Part shown: piece after piece, positions 33,207 through 41,445 of the stretch
Position numbering within the stretch: the first letter of the stretch is position 1
Layout: every line of letters starts with the position of its first letter
Origin: Candidatus Zhuqueibacterota bacterium
GTDB lineage: Bacteria; Zhuqueibacterota; Zhuqueibacteria; Residuimicrobiales; Oceaniaggregativiventaceae
Direction: 5' to 3'
NCBI GenBank assembly: GCA_014728115.1
Contig: WJME01000258.1
Location: 1 to 58,794, forward strand
Length of the DNA: 58,794 nucleotides
The notes under the pieces: model-generated
Database searches by the model: none
Seen by the model: the letters and a program-made list of their open reading frames with translations, nothing else
Told to the model about the DNA's origin: nothing
Made by a program: the position numbers and the translations under genes

Positions 33207-34496
33207 TTAGATAGATTTCGATTCTCTTAGAGTTAACTGGAAACCTAAATTATTCTTGTCCTCATAACTATAAAGTATTCCATGTTGTTCTTTTACCAGT
33301 TCCAGGGTTATAGAAATGCCCAGATCTGTTTCCAGATAAAGCGGATTCTTGAACGCATGCTTATCATTGACATGGGGAAGCTGCAAATCGCTGGGATAAA
33401 ATCGAACAAAAATCTGATCACCTATAGCCAGAGTCTCGACAACAAGGGTCATGGCACGTCTGTTTTTGAGTAAATAATTGCATAGATTGAGAATAATCTG
33501 GTAGATTCGGGCTCTTCCAAGGGCAATCTCAGGCAGCGGGGAAAGCTCGAGCTCGAATTTGATATTGCGTTTGGCTTCAAGAGGACGGATAAAATCTATG
33601 GTCTCTTGCACGAGTCCGTTCAAGTCAAGGGATTCGGTTGAATTTTCCGGTTCAGCATGTTGAGTCATATGCATCGTCAGGCCGGCGACGATTTCAGAAA
33701 ATACTGACAAGCGCTGCAGGCGACTCTGCATTTCAGGATCCCCGCCACTCTTTTCAAGTTGCTCAGAAAGAATACTCAGATTACCGTTCAGGCTCATGAG
33801 AAAATTATTGATTTCATGGGCAACCCGTCCCGATGTTTCTGCCAAAATATGCTGCTCAGCAAGCAGGGAAAGATTAGTCTCTAACTCTTTAATGCGGTTA
33901 CGGAAACAGGTGACATGGTCCTGCTCTTTCAAACGCAAAAAGGCCTGAATAATATTGTGAGCATAGGATTGGCAAACCTCGAATTCTTTACTCTTGTAAC
34001 GGATATTGAGATCAAAAATGCCAAGGTAGACCATTTCATTTGGTTCTGCCTGAATCAGAAAATAGAGATCGATTTTTTCCTGGTGCTCTTGCGTTATAAA
34101 GCCCGAAATTTTTAGCTGCTCCCACTCTACACTCTTTTCATGCATGGGCCGGGTCACAGGGTGATAGGAATACAAAATGTCTTGGAGGGATTCGGAATAT
34201 TGGGCAATGTAGCAATTTCGGGCACCCAACTGGATTACCTTAACCATATAGGTCGTGATCAGAGTCTGAGGGCTGACTCGCTTGCCTGCGGGTATAAAAC
34301 CTTCATCGCAATTTCTGATATCTGAATAATAGGACAAAAATTCTTCCAGCGCCAGATTATCGAGCTCATCATGCCACTGTTTTTGATCAAATTCCAAATC
34401 ACTCTCCCGCGCGGTTCCCATGTATGAAATAAAACTTTGCCAATATAAACAAGAGACCCAATCAATGCAAGACAAACCTTTATTGACGGGTCTCAT
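33207..34496 (-). CDS. Histidine kinase-like protein with degenerate ATP-binding domain
   Basis: The ATG at 34494-34496 is five bases after the trmB stop. An internal ATG at 34421 lacks a ribosome site. The 429-aa protein has no membrane helix. Residues ~30-185 look like a GAF/sensor-type domain of unknown ligand. A coiled segment leads to a clear H box, SGRVAHEINNFL, with His near 227. The HATPase part keeps an N-box-like ILNLCNYLLKN and a GISITLELVKEQHG segment resembling G2, but the DxGxG G1 box is replaced by a proline/aspartate-rich stretch. ATP binding is therefore doubtful and it may be a pseudokinase or phosphotransfer scaffold. No response regulator is adjacent. Confidence 0.75.
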   Translation of the reverse strand: MRPVNKGLSCIDWVSCLYWQSFISYMGTARESDLEFDQKQWHDELDNLALEEFLSYYSDIRNCDEGFIPAGKRVSPQTLITTYMVKVIQLGARNCYIAQYSESLQDILYSYHPVTRPMHEKSVEWEQLKISGFITQEHQEKIDLYFLIQAEPNEMVYLGIFDLNIRYKSKEFEVCQSYAHNIIQAFLRLKEQDHVTCFRNRIKELETNLSLLAEQHILAETSGRVAHEINNFLMSLNGNLSILSEQLEKSGGDPEMQSRLQRLSVFSEIVAGLTMHMTQHAEPENSTESLDLNGLVQETIDFIRPLEAKRNIKFELELSPLPEIALGRARIYQIILNLCNYLLKNRRAMTLVVETLAIGDQIFVRFYPSDLQLPHVNDKHAFKNPLYLETDLGISITLELVKEQHGILYSYEDKNNLGFQLTLRESKSI

Positions 34497-34501
34497 TCCA
34501 C

Positions 34502-35191
34502 CTATTTGTGTTGGGATCTGGGTGGTAGAGGCATGGAAAACGAAAGTTCATAAAGCGGATGACCGCTTGCAAGGTATTTTTGCTCAAACAAGGTAACGGG
34601 TTCTATGGCCTCGAGCGCTTTGATTTCAGGTTCTATTCCCAGCCAATACTCGACAGCTTGTGCAAATTCCAAGACATAGATATGCCAATTGGATCGGAGA
34701 AGAAAATAGGAAGACAAGTGCAAAAGATCAGATATCACAGGATGCGCGTGAAAGCGCTTTTTCACATCTTTCTTTTTTGGCCAGGGATTGGGATAAAAAA
34801 TATAGTGCCGATCGATGCCGATATTGTTTTCCCTTAGCAGACGCCAGAAATCTATCAGTTCGGCTCGAATCAAAAAAAGATTCGACGGACTGTCTTTAAA
34901 CACATATGGATTTTTTTTCAGGCGGGATTCTGACTTGTCGACACCAATAATCCAGTGTTCAGGGTAATGTTCCGCTAACCATATCGAACTGTGCCCGACA
35001 CCACACCCTGAATCGAGGATGATGGGTTGGGACGTATTAGAAATTTTTTCTCTGATGGATTCAAAAGCAATTCGTGTATGAGCAGCATACGTTTTACAAA
35101 ATTGCGTCTCTTTATATTTTTTCCACAAGGGTACAAGGTCAGAATGAAGGGAATCCTGATTACTCTGCACCAGTCTGCTCTTTGGTTTCAT
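34502..35191 (-). CDS. trmB: tRNA (guanine-N7-)-methyltransferase family protein
   Basis: The 229-aa SAM-dependent methyltransferase has motif I LDSGCGVGHSS (~58-68), the acidic SAM ribose ligand in IGVDKSESRL, and the family-specific FYPNPWPKKKDVKKRFHAHP segment (~133-152). TrmB makes m7G46 in tRNA variable loops. The YPNPWPKK form fits a divergent TrmB subgroup rather than the E. coli type. The histidine kinase-like gene follows five bases later, so they are cotranscribed. There is no functional link that can be read from sequence. Confidence 0.85.
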   Translation of the reverse strand: MKPKSRLVQSNQDSLHSDLVPLWKKYKETQFCKTYAAHTRIAFESIREKISNTSQPIILDSGCGVGHSSIWLAEHYPEHWIIGVDKSESRLKKNPYVFKDSPSNLFLIRAELIDFWRLLRENNIGIDRHYIFYPNPWPKKKDVKKRFHAHPVISDLLHLSSYFLLRSNWHIYVLEFAQAVEYWLGIEPEIKALEAIEPVTLFEQKYLASGHPLYELSFSMPLPPRSQHK

Positions 35192-35237
35192 ACACCATCA
35201 TTCCATTTGAATGGGAAAACATATTCCCCGCCAATCC

Positions 35238-35276
35238 AAAAAAAGGGGCCATCTCGTTTCCTGCAAGAGATGGCCC
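35238..35276 (-). terminator. Rho-independent terminator of the PEGA lipoprotein gene
   Basis: A 10-bp perfect stem (gggccatctc / gagatggccc) with an 11-base loop is followed on the minus strand by a run of T (35238-35244), 22 bases past the lipoprotein stop and before trmB. Confidence 0.88.
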
Positions 35277-35297
35277 GATCACTGAGGAGCGATTATC

Positions 35298-36176
35298 TTA
35301 TTTTGGTTCCAACTTTATAATAACAGGATAGACATCCACACCTTCAAATGTGGTGCGGTCAAGGACCTTGATTGCAGCCCGATATCCTTCGTGCGTGATC
35401 TGAATGACCTGATCCAATTTTGGATTGACTCTTGTACGCATGGGAGAATTGCCGATGAATCTGTCATTGATAATCACCTGAGCGTTTTCAGGAATGGTAT
35501 TGATTTGCAATATGACCTTCTTGTCATCAGGTTCAGGGCGTCGCACAGGAGATCTTTTTTCAGGCATCGGGGATTGCGGAGCCGGGCTCATCGATGGACT
35601 TTGTGGCTGATAGCGAAGACGTGGCTCCCTGGAATTGTCGCTTTGGGATGGCATCGGCTGGACAAGAGGTTTATTCTTTTCAGACAGCATAAAATGTTCC
35701 ACATCGAAATACATCTTTTTATCCACCGGTTCGCCATTTCCTTTTTTGGCAATCCGGCAATTCAGCACGGTTTTACGATCCACAGAAACAGGTACCAAAT
35801 CATGAGTGAGAATTTCATAATCTTCTTCACCCCACCCGATAAATGCAAAATATTTTGCCTTGATACGATAATAACCCGGACGCAACTTTAGTTCATATTT
35901 CCAGGTATTTTGTACATTCGTCACTGCCCAATCGGGATTGATAAGTTTATCATTAATGTACAACTCGACATAGTTTTTGTAACTCGAACTTTGGTCCGCG
36001 ATATTAGATAGGGTTACGGTAAGATTTTGAGGAACATCACTGGACGTGTGTAGTTCTTTAACCGGTGACAGACTCAAATAGGATTCATCCACTGAGACTT
36101 GCGAAGATCCACAGCCCATGAATAATAGTGCGGCAACCAAACTAAACAGAAAACCAATGTGACGTGTTCGTCTCAT
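35298..36176 (-). CDS. PEGA-domain lipoprotein
   Basis: The start has a GGAGG site. The signal peptide ends in a lipobox (ALLFMGC, Cys22), so the mature 271-residue protein is lipid-anchored. The middle part (~50-150) is beta-rich with a carbohydrate-binding or Ig-like look (LTVTLSNIADQSSSYKNYVELYINDKLI ... WKYELKLRPGYYRIKAKYF). A proline/serine/methionine-rich linker (~175-215) leads to a C-terminal PEGA domain (~222-290, INTIPENAQVIINDRFIGNSP). PEGA domains are common on envelope proteins of FCB bacteria. Function unknown. It is followed by its own terminator, so it is a single-gene unit or ends one. Confidence 0.8.
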   Translation of the reverse strand: MRRTRHIGFLFSLVAALLFMGCGSSQVSVDESYLSLSPVKELHTSSDVPQNLTVTLSNIADQSSSYKNYVELYINDKLINPDWAVTNVQNTWKYELKLRPGYYRIKAKYFAFIGWGEEDYEILTHDLVPVSVDRKTVLNCRIAKKGNGEPVDKKMYFDVEHFMLSEKNKPLVQPMPSQSDNSREPRLRYQPQSPSMSPAPQSPMPEKRSPVRRPEPDDKKVILQINTIPENAQVIINDRFIGNSPMRTRVNPKLDQVIQITHEGYRAAIKVLDRTTFEGVDVYPVIIKLEPK

Positions 36177-36273
36177 AAACGCCTCCTAAAAAGAATTGGG
36201 GGGGACCAACGAGCATAAAGAATAGCCCTAGAGGTTACACGTTTTAACGATCAAAGAGTTCCAAACACAGGAA

Positions 36274-36897
36274 CTATTTCCTTTGCAGAATACGGTGTAC
36301 CATAGCACGCATTTTGCCCCAATCAGCCCACTCGAATTCTAACTGCTCTAGTGTCTGAATGAGATGAGTAAATTCGTTTTCATCAACCCATTTGAACTCC
36401 TCGATCTGTTCAGAGGGATCCTGAGGAACCAACTCGTTTTGGTCCAGCTGTCCGGCATAGACATAAGACACAAAAGGAATGGATTTATCATCATAGATCA
36501 TTCTTAACAAGAGTATATGAGCGAGTATCATATGATCATTCTTTACTCCTGTCTCCTCATAAAGCTCTCTGTGCATGGCCTCCTGAACGGGTTCATCGAG
36601 ATGAATTCCTCCGGTTGGGATGCGAAAAACGTTTTGCGGATAAAACTCTTTGGTATGAACAAGAATCTTGTTTTGCGGGTTACGGATCGCAAAGGCAATC
36701 TCACCTCTTCGGGATCCCCTGTGATAGAGCTTGTCTGCAAAATAATCATAAAAGGAATGACCGATTTCCAGTTCAGCGTACCATAATTCCGCATCAGGAA
36801 AACGAGTCAACAGCTCTTGCATTTCAGTTTGAACGACAAACACCGAAAACTCGTGCGCAGATGGCACATCAGGCCATTTAATCGGACGCAGATGCAT
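36274..36897 (-). CDS. Nudix hydrolase
   Basis: A complete Nudix box (GX5EX7REUXEEXGU) is present around residues 96-118 (GGIHLDEPVQEAMHREL followed by YEETGV). The ~90-residue N-terminal extension contains a LYHRGSRRGEIAFAIRN strand pair. Nudix enzymes cleave nucleoside diphosphates linked to other groups; the substrate cannot be told from the box alone. The protein has 207 residues and no signal peptide. It lies 81 bases after sucD on the same strand and may be read from the sucCD transcript. Confidence 0.88.
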   Translation of the reverse strand: MHLRPIKWPDVPSAHEFSVFVVQTEMQELLTRFPDAELWYAELEIGHSFYDYFADKLYHRGSRRGEIAFAIRNPQNKILVHTKEFYPQNVFRIPTGGIHLDEPVQEAMHRELYEETGVKNDHMILAHILLLRMIYDDKSIPFVSYVYAGQLDQNELVPQDPSEQIEEFKWVDENEFTHLIQTLEQLEFEWADWGKMRAMVHRILQRK

Positions 36898-36978
36898 TCT
36901 CTAATATCCCTTGCTTAAAATCCACCACTTGATGCCCTGAACAGAATGAGCGATGTTCAAAAAAGGGCACGGACTGAT

Positions 36979-37872
36979 TTATTCACTGCCGATCTCGACC
37001 TGATCCAACGCCTGTCGGGTCATTTTCCCCATATCAGCCGGGGATTTTACCACAAATGCGCCGGCTTGCTCGAGTGCTTTCATCTTTTCAGCCGCAGTGC
37101 CTTTTCCTCCGGCAATAATCGCCCCTGCATGCCCCATACGCCGGCCTGGAGGTGCGGTTTGTCCGCTAATGAAACTGATCACCGGTTTGGTCATCTGTGT
37201 TTTGATAAACTCGGCTGCTTCTTCTTCTGCACTGCCGCCGATTTCACCGATCATCACCACAGCCTCAGTCTCCGGATCTTCCTGGAACAGCGACAGTGCA
37301 TCGGTAAAAGTCGTGCCAATGATCGGATCGCCTCCAATCCCAATACACGTACTCTGGCCAAGGCCTGCTTCAGTCAACTGATTCACGGCTTCATAGGTCA
37401 GGGTTCCGCTCCTCGAAACGACCCCGATCGACCCTTTTTTGTGAATAAATCCGGGCATGATACCGATTTTACTTTTTCCGGGACTAATTATTCCCGGACA
37501 ATTGGGGCCGATAAGACGACTGTCGGAACAGGATACGATTTCGTACGCTTTGAGCATATCTATGGTGGGAATACCTTCCGTGATACATACAATCAGTTCG
37601 ATGCCTGCATCCACGGCTTCAAGAATAGCGTCCGCCGCAAACGCTGCCGGCACAAATATGACAGAGGCATCGGTATTTTGCTCACGTTTTGCTTCTGCGA
37701 CCGTATCGTATACCGGAATCGAGTCTTTGAATGTTTGGCCTCCTTTTCCAGGCGTAACTCCGGCAACGACCTGGGTCCCATATTCGATCATTTGATGCGC
37801 ATGAAAAGAGCCTTCTCCACCGGTAATTCCTTGAACGACCACGCGAGTAGATTTATTTAGCAAGATACTCAT
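36979..37872 (-). CDS. sucD: Succinyl-CoA ligase, alpha subunit
   Basis: The 297-aa protein shows the CoA-binding N-terminal domain ([35 protein letters not shown]), [10 protein letters not shown], and the phosphohistidine loop [14 protein letters not shown] near residue 245. With SucC it interconverts succinyl-CoA and succinate with formation of ATP or GTP in the citric acid cycle. A GGAG site precedes the ATG and the gene follows sucC by 13 bases. Confidence 0.97.
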   Translation of the reverse strand: MSILLNKSTRVVVQGITGGEGSFHAHQMIEYGTQVVAGVTPGKGGQTFKDSIPVYDTVAEAKREQNTDASVIFVPAAFAADAILEAVDAGIELIVCITEGIPTIDMLKAYEIVSCSDSRLIGPNCPGIISPGKSKIGIMPGFIHKKGSIGVVSRSGTLTYEAVNQLTEAGLGQSTCIGIGGDPIIGTTFTDALSLFQEDPETEAVVMIGEIGGSAEEEAAEFIKTQMTKPVISFISGQTAPPGRRMGHAGAIIAGGKGTAAEKMKALEQAGAFVVKSPADMGKMTRQALDQVEIGSE

Positions 37873-37885
37873 AACGTCTCCAAAA

Positions 37886-39049
37886 TTAACGATTCAAAGC
37901 TTCGATCACTTTTTCTGCGGCCTGGCTCAGGTCTTTTGCCACGAGAAAATTCAAATTAGACTCTTCCAGCAATACCGCGGCTTTATCCGCATTGGTACCG
38001 GCAAGCCGTACTACAATCGGCACAGGGACGCTCATACTCTTGGTGGCTTGAATGATTCCTTGTGCCACCCGATCACAACGGACGATACCTCCAAAAATAT
38101 TGACCAGAATGGCCTTTACATTTTTATCTGAGAGAATAATTTTAAATCCATTTTGAACGGTCTCCACAGAAGCGCCGCCCCCGACATCGAGAAAATTTGC
38201 GGGTTCTGAACCAGCGAGTTTTATAATATCCATCGTGGCCATGGCCAGGCCTGCACCGTTCACCATACATCCAACCTCGCCATCCAGTTTGATATAATTG
38301 AGATCGAATTTCGAGGCCTCTACTTCCAGGGGTTCCTCTTCATCGATGTCGCGCATTTCCATAATCTCTTTATGTCGAAAAAGAGCATTATCATCGATAT
38401 TGATCTTGAGATCAAGAGCCAATAATTGTTGATCTTTGGTAACGACCAGGGGATTGATTTCCATGAGTGAGCAATCATTGGCAACAAAGGCTGCATAAAG
38501 CGCAAGAAAGGTTTTCACAGCAGACTTGAAAAGATCACCCTTGAGTCCCAGAGCAAACGCGAGCTGACGGGCCTGGAACGGCTGCAAGCCATAGGCCCGG
38601 TCGAGCGAAACACGCACAATTTTTTCAGGTGTTCTGGAAGCGACCGTTTCAATATCGACCCCTCCTTCGGTGCTTACCATAAACACCAGTTGATTGGAGG
38701 AACGATCCAGAACGATACCTGCATAAAATTCATTTTCAATATCTGCGGCTTTGGTAACCAGCACCCGCTTTACAATTCGCCCTTCAGCACCGGTTTGGGG
38801 AGTAACCAGCCGCATGCCAAACATGTCTTTCGCTGCGTTTTTGACCTGTTCTAATGAATTGACCAATTTTATTCCGCCCCCCTTCCCTCTTCCCCCGGCA
38901 TGAATTTGAGCCTTTAACACCAATTCAGAGGTAGAGAGATCACGTGCAATATCCACAGCCTCATCAACATTGAATGCCACTTTGCCCGCTTGTATGGGAA
39001 CACCGTACTTTGCCAGCAGCTCTTTGGCTTGATACTCGTGAATTTTCAT
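37886..39049 (-). CDS. sucC: Succinyl-CoA ligase, beta subunit
   Basis: The ATG at 39047-39049 has a GGAGG site and gives the usual [16 protein letters not shown] start; a longer in-frame extension to 39085 would not. The 387-aa protein has the ATP-grasp domain with [14 protein letters not shown], the MEINPL metal/nucleotide segment and the C-terminal [10 protein letters not shown] motif. Transcription starts from a near-consensus promoter at 39098-39126. Confidence 0.97.
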   Translation of the reverse strand: MKIHEYQAKELLAKYGVPIQAGKVAFNVDEAVDIARDLSTSELVLKAQIHAGGRGKGGGIKLVNSLEQVKNAAKDMFGMRLVTPQTGAEGRIVKRVLVTKAADIENEFYAGIVLDRSSNQLVFMVSTEGGVDIETVASRTPEKIVRVSLDRAYGLQPFQARQLAFALGLKGDLFKSAVKTFLALYAAFVANDCSLMEINPLVVTKDQQLLALDLKINIDDNALFRHKEIMEMRDIDEEEPLEVEASKFDLNYIKLDGEVGCMVNGAGLAMATMDIIKLAGSEPANFLDVGGGASVETVQNGFKIILSDKNVKAILVNIFGGIVRCDRVAQGIIQATKSMSVPVPIVVRLAGTNADKAAVLLEESNLNFLVAKDLSQAAEKVIEALNR

Positions 39050-39097
39050 CGCGCCTCCACGGATAATACTTTTAAAATTATACACCTACACTCGATC

Positions 39098-39126
39098 ATT
39101 ATAGCAATAGAGCAGAATAAAGTCAA
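39098..39126 (-). promoter_or_regulatory. Near-consensus sigma-70-type promoter of sucCD
   Basis: On the minus strand TTGACT (39121-39126) and TATAAT (39098-39103) are 17 bp apart, about 50 bases before the sucC start codon. Confidence 0.8.
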
Positions 39127-39154
39127 GATAAAAACTCGAATTTTAAAAAGGTAT

Positions 39155-39182
39155 TTGATAAATACAAAACATTTCTTATACT
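39155..39182 (+). promoter_or_regulatory. Promoter of the amgK-like/rapZ-C/murU-like operon
   Basis: TTGATA (39155-39160) and TATACT (39177-39182) are 16 bp apart and face right, back to back with the sucCD promoter. The TTG start codon of the kinase gene follows 52 bases later. Confidence 0.6.
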
Positions 39183-39234
39183 AGTCTCTGAAAAATCATC
39201 GTATCCACTTGAACTTTACCAGGCAGTTTGTATT

Positions 39235-40254
39235 TTGGAACAACTCGTATTAGAAAAATTATTTCGAAGACATTTTGGTCAGGCTGTCGAATCCATCACC
39301 CCGCTCAAAGGAGACGGATCGGATCGGCGGATCTATCGACTCAAAAGCAGCACACGCTCGGTGATCGGAATCATGGGTGATCATCGGGCAGAAAATGAAG
39401 CATTTATCAAATTCAGCCGCCATTTCTACCGACATGGATTACCTGTACCGGAAATTTATGCCACCCATCTCGATGAAGGGATATACCTGGAACAAGATCT
39501 GGGTTATGAGACGTTGTTCGAGTGGATGTCACGAATCAGGGAAAAAGATGGCTTTTCAGAACAGATCCTGGACCTCTATCGCCAGACCCTTGCCTGGCTT
39601 CCCCATTTCCAAATCACCGCCGGACAATCGCTGGATTATTCTTACTGTTATCAACACGCCTCCTTTGCCTGGGATTCCATGCAATGGGATCTGCAGTATT
39701 TCAGACATCGTTTTTTAGAACTTTTTTACAAAAGGCCTCTGGATAAAACTGCCCTGCAAAAGGACTTTGATAACCTTGTTCACTTTTTATTGGAAGAAAA
39801 GGCTGATTTTTTCCTGTATCGAGATTTTCAAAGCAGAAATGTCATGGTAGTGGATAACAAACCCTATTTTATCGATTACCAATCCGGTCGCAGAGGCGCC
39901 CTGCAATACGATGTGGCGTCCCTTCTCTATGATGCCAAGGCCAATATTCCTGAAAAAAATCGTCAGGAATTATTGATGCACTATATAAGCTCTGTCAACA
40001 AAGTGCATCCCATCGATGCCGATAGATTCATGCGTTACTTTTATGGATTTGTGCTGATACGCATCATGCAAGCATTCGGAGCATACGGGTATCTCGCAGG
40101 GGTGAGAGGCAAAAAGCGATTTTTAAAAAGTGTTCCCTTTGCCATTTCCAATATCGAATTGCTCCTGACCAGAGACACCTTTTTGAAAAACACACCAACC
40201 CTGCGCAATATTTTTGAAGCCCTGGTAACCGATTCGTCATTGAGAGAATTTTGA
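39235..40254 (+). CDS. Aminoglycoside-phosphotransferase-fold sugar kinase, AmgK-like
   Basis: The start is probably TTG at 39235; no ATG gives a complete kinase N lobe, and an AGG-type site lies at 39221. The 339-aa protein has a GDGSDRRIYRL nucleotide loop, the catalytic-loop equivalent YRDFQSRNVM and the metal motif IDYQSG, as in AmgK. AmgK phosphorylates the anomeric position of N-acetylmuramate or N-acetylglucosamine. With the MurU-like gene downstream it would form the recycling path MurNAc to UDP-MurNAc. The stop codon overlaps the region of the next start, so the genes are coupled. Confidence 0.82.
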   Translation: MEQLVLEKLFRRHFGQAVESITPLKGDGSDRRIYRLKSSTRSVIGIMGDHRAENEAFIKFSRHFYRHGLPVPEIYATHLDEGIYLEQDLGYETLFEWMSRIREKDGFSEQILDLYRQTLAWLPHFQITAGQSLDYSYCYQHASFAWDSMQWDLQYFRHRFLELFYKRPLDKTALQKDFDNLVHFLLEEKADFFLYRDFQSRNVMVVDNKPYFIDYQSGRRGALQYDVASLLYDAKANIPEKNRQELLMHYISSVNKVHPIDADRFMRYFYGFVLIRIMQAFGAYGYLAGVRGKKRFLKSVPFAISNIELLLTRDTFLKNTPTLRNIFEALVTDSSLREF

Positions 40255-40256
40255 GC

Positions 40257-40658
40257 ATGCAAAAGCAAAACTCGTTACATATTTCCATCAAAAGCTTTGG
40301 ATATCACCGCTCCGGAGTTCCGAAAGAGGATGATGCCCACGGCGGCGGGTATATCTTTGATTGCAGAGGGCTGCCCAATCCCGGCCGGTCAATAGAGTAT
40401 CAATTTCTGACCGGACAAGATGACAGAGTCATCCGCTATCTTGAATCGTTTCCGCAAGTGGAACAATTTTATCAACATACCCTGGCACTCGTAAAACAAC
40501 ATGCAGACGCCTTTGCGGAGCGAGGTTTTGAAAAAATGTCGGTTGCCTATGGATGTACCGGAGGCCAACACAGATCGGTCTATTTCAGTGAACGGCTGGC
40601 AAGCGACCTAAAGACGCTGGGCTATCATGTCTCACTTGACCATGTAGACAAACCTTAA
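40257..40658 (+). CDS. Stand-alone RapZ C-terminal domain protein
   Basis: The ATG at 40257 lies just after the kinase stop, with a GAGAG site; a TTG at 40251 overlaps that stop. The 133-aa protein equals only the C-terminal domain of RapZ (SFGYHRSGVPKEDDAHGGGYIFDCRGLPNPGR, YGCTGGQHRSVYFSERLA, HVDKP). The N-terminal kinase-like domain of enterobacterial RapZ is absent. In E. coli this domain binds glucosamine-6-phosphate and regulates glucosamine-6-phosphate synthase. In this amino-sugar salvage operon a sensing role for an amino-sugar phosphate is a reasonable inference. Confidence 0.88.
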   Translation: MQKQNSLHISIKSFGYHRSGVPKEDDAHGGGYIFDCRGLPNPGRSIEYQFLTGQDDRVIRYLESFPQVEQFYQHTLALVKQHADAFAERGFEKMSVAYGCTGGQHRSVYFSERLASDLKTLGYHVSLDHVDKP

Positions 40659-40672
40659 CCCCTTTACAGAAT

Positions 40673-41407
40673 ATGATTAAAACCGCTTTTATATTGGCTG
40701 CAGGTTATGGGAAACGCCTACACCCGATGACCCTTTCCACACCTAAAGCGCTTGTTCCGATTTTGCACAGACCTTTGCTGGACTGGATTCTCACACGCCT
40801 GGACGACCAGGGCATTGAACGGTTTTATATCAATTCGCATCATCTTTCTGATATGTTGCAAACCTATATCCAATCGAGCAGATTTGCAGACAGATGTACG
40901 ATCGTCCATGAGCCGAACATCCTGGAAACCGGGGGTGGAATCAAAAACATGGTGCAACAAGCAAATATCGATGAATCTGTCCTGGTGCACAATTGTGACA
41001 TTTTTAGTACGGTCAACCTCCGGGAGGTATATGAGCACCATCGAAAACAGAACAACCAGGCCACTCTGGTGGTGATGCGGCGTCAATCCAGCAGGTATTT
41101 GATTTTTGATTCGGACCTGTATCTGTGTGGCCGGGGCTTGCCTGGTACAGAGTCGAAATCAGAGTGGGTACGAGACTGCCCTTATCCCCAATATCTCGCC
41201 TTCAATGGTATTCAGATCATCGAGCCTTTACTTTTCAAGACCTATCCGAAAGAAAAATTTTCCAGTATCGAGCTGTTTCTCGCAGCTGCCAACAAAGATC
41301 AACCGGTCAGAGGCTATTTAATGAAAGAGGGATATTATAAAGATGCGGGGAAACCCGAAACACTGAAAAAGATAAAAGAGGATATCAGAAAAGGTCTGTA
41401 TAAATAG
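40673..41407 (+). CDS. Sugar-1-phosphate nucleotidyltransferase, MurU-like
   Basis: The 244-aa nucleotidyltransferase has the signature AFILAAGYGKRLHPMTLSTPKALVP (G-x-G-x-R and K), ILETGGGIKN and a VHNCDIFS metal segment, followed by a C-terminal KDAGKPETLK motif. MurU transfers UMP to N-acetylmuramate 1-phosphate. Being third in an operon with an AmgK-like kinase supports that substrate, although a related hexose phosphate is possible. It starts 14 bases after the RapZ-domain gene and is followed by a terminator. Confidence 0.85.
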   Translation: MIKTAFILAAGYGKRLHPMTLSTPKALVPILHRPLLDWILTRLDDQGIERFYINSHHLSDMLQTYIQSSRFADRCTIVHEPNILETGGGIKNMVQQANIDESVLVHNCDIFSTVNLREVYEHHRKQNNQATLVVMRRQSSRYLIFDSDLYLCGRGLPGTESKSEWVRDCPYPQYLAFNGIQIIEPLLFKTYPKEKFSSIELFLAAANKDQPVRGYLMKEGYYKDAGKPETLKKIKEDIRKGLYK

Positions 41408-41408
41408 T

Positions 41409-41445
41409 CACCCCGGAATCAGATCCGGATCCCGGGGTGTTTTTT
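41409..41445 (+). terminator. Rho-independent terminator of the amino-sugar salvage operon
   Basis: A caccccgg (41409-41416) / ccggggtg (41432-41439) stem, with further pairing inside, is followed by six T, immediately after the stop codon. Confidence 0.9.

Noticed and set aside
36946..37860. Open plus-strand frame of 304 codons opposite sucD
   Set aside because: sucD is certain; the antisense frame is a by-product of its codon use and has no recognisable protein features.
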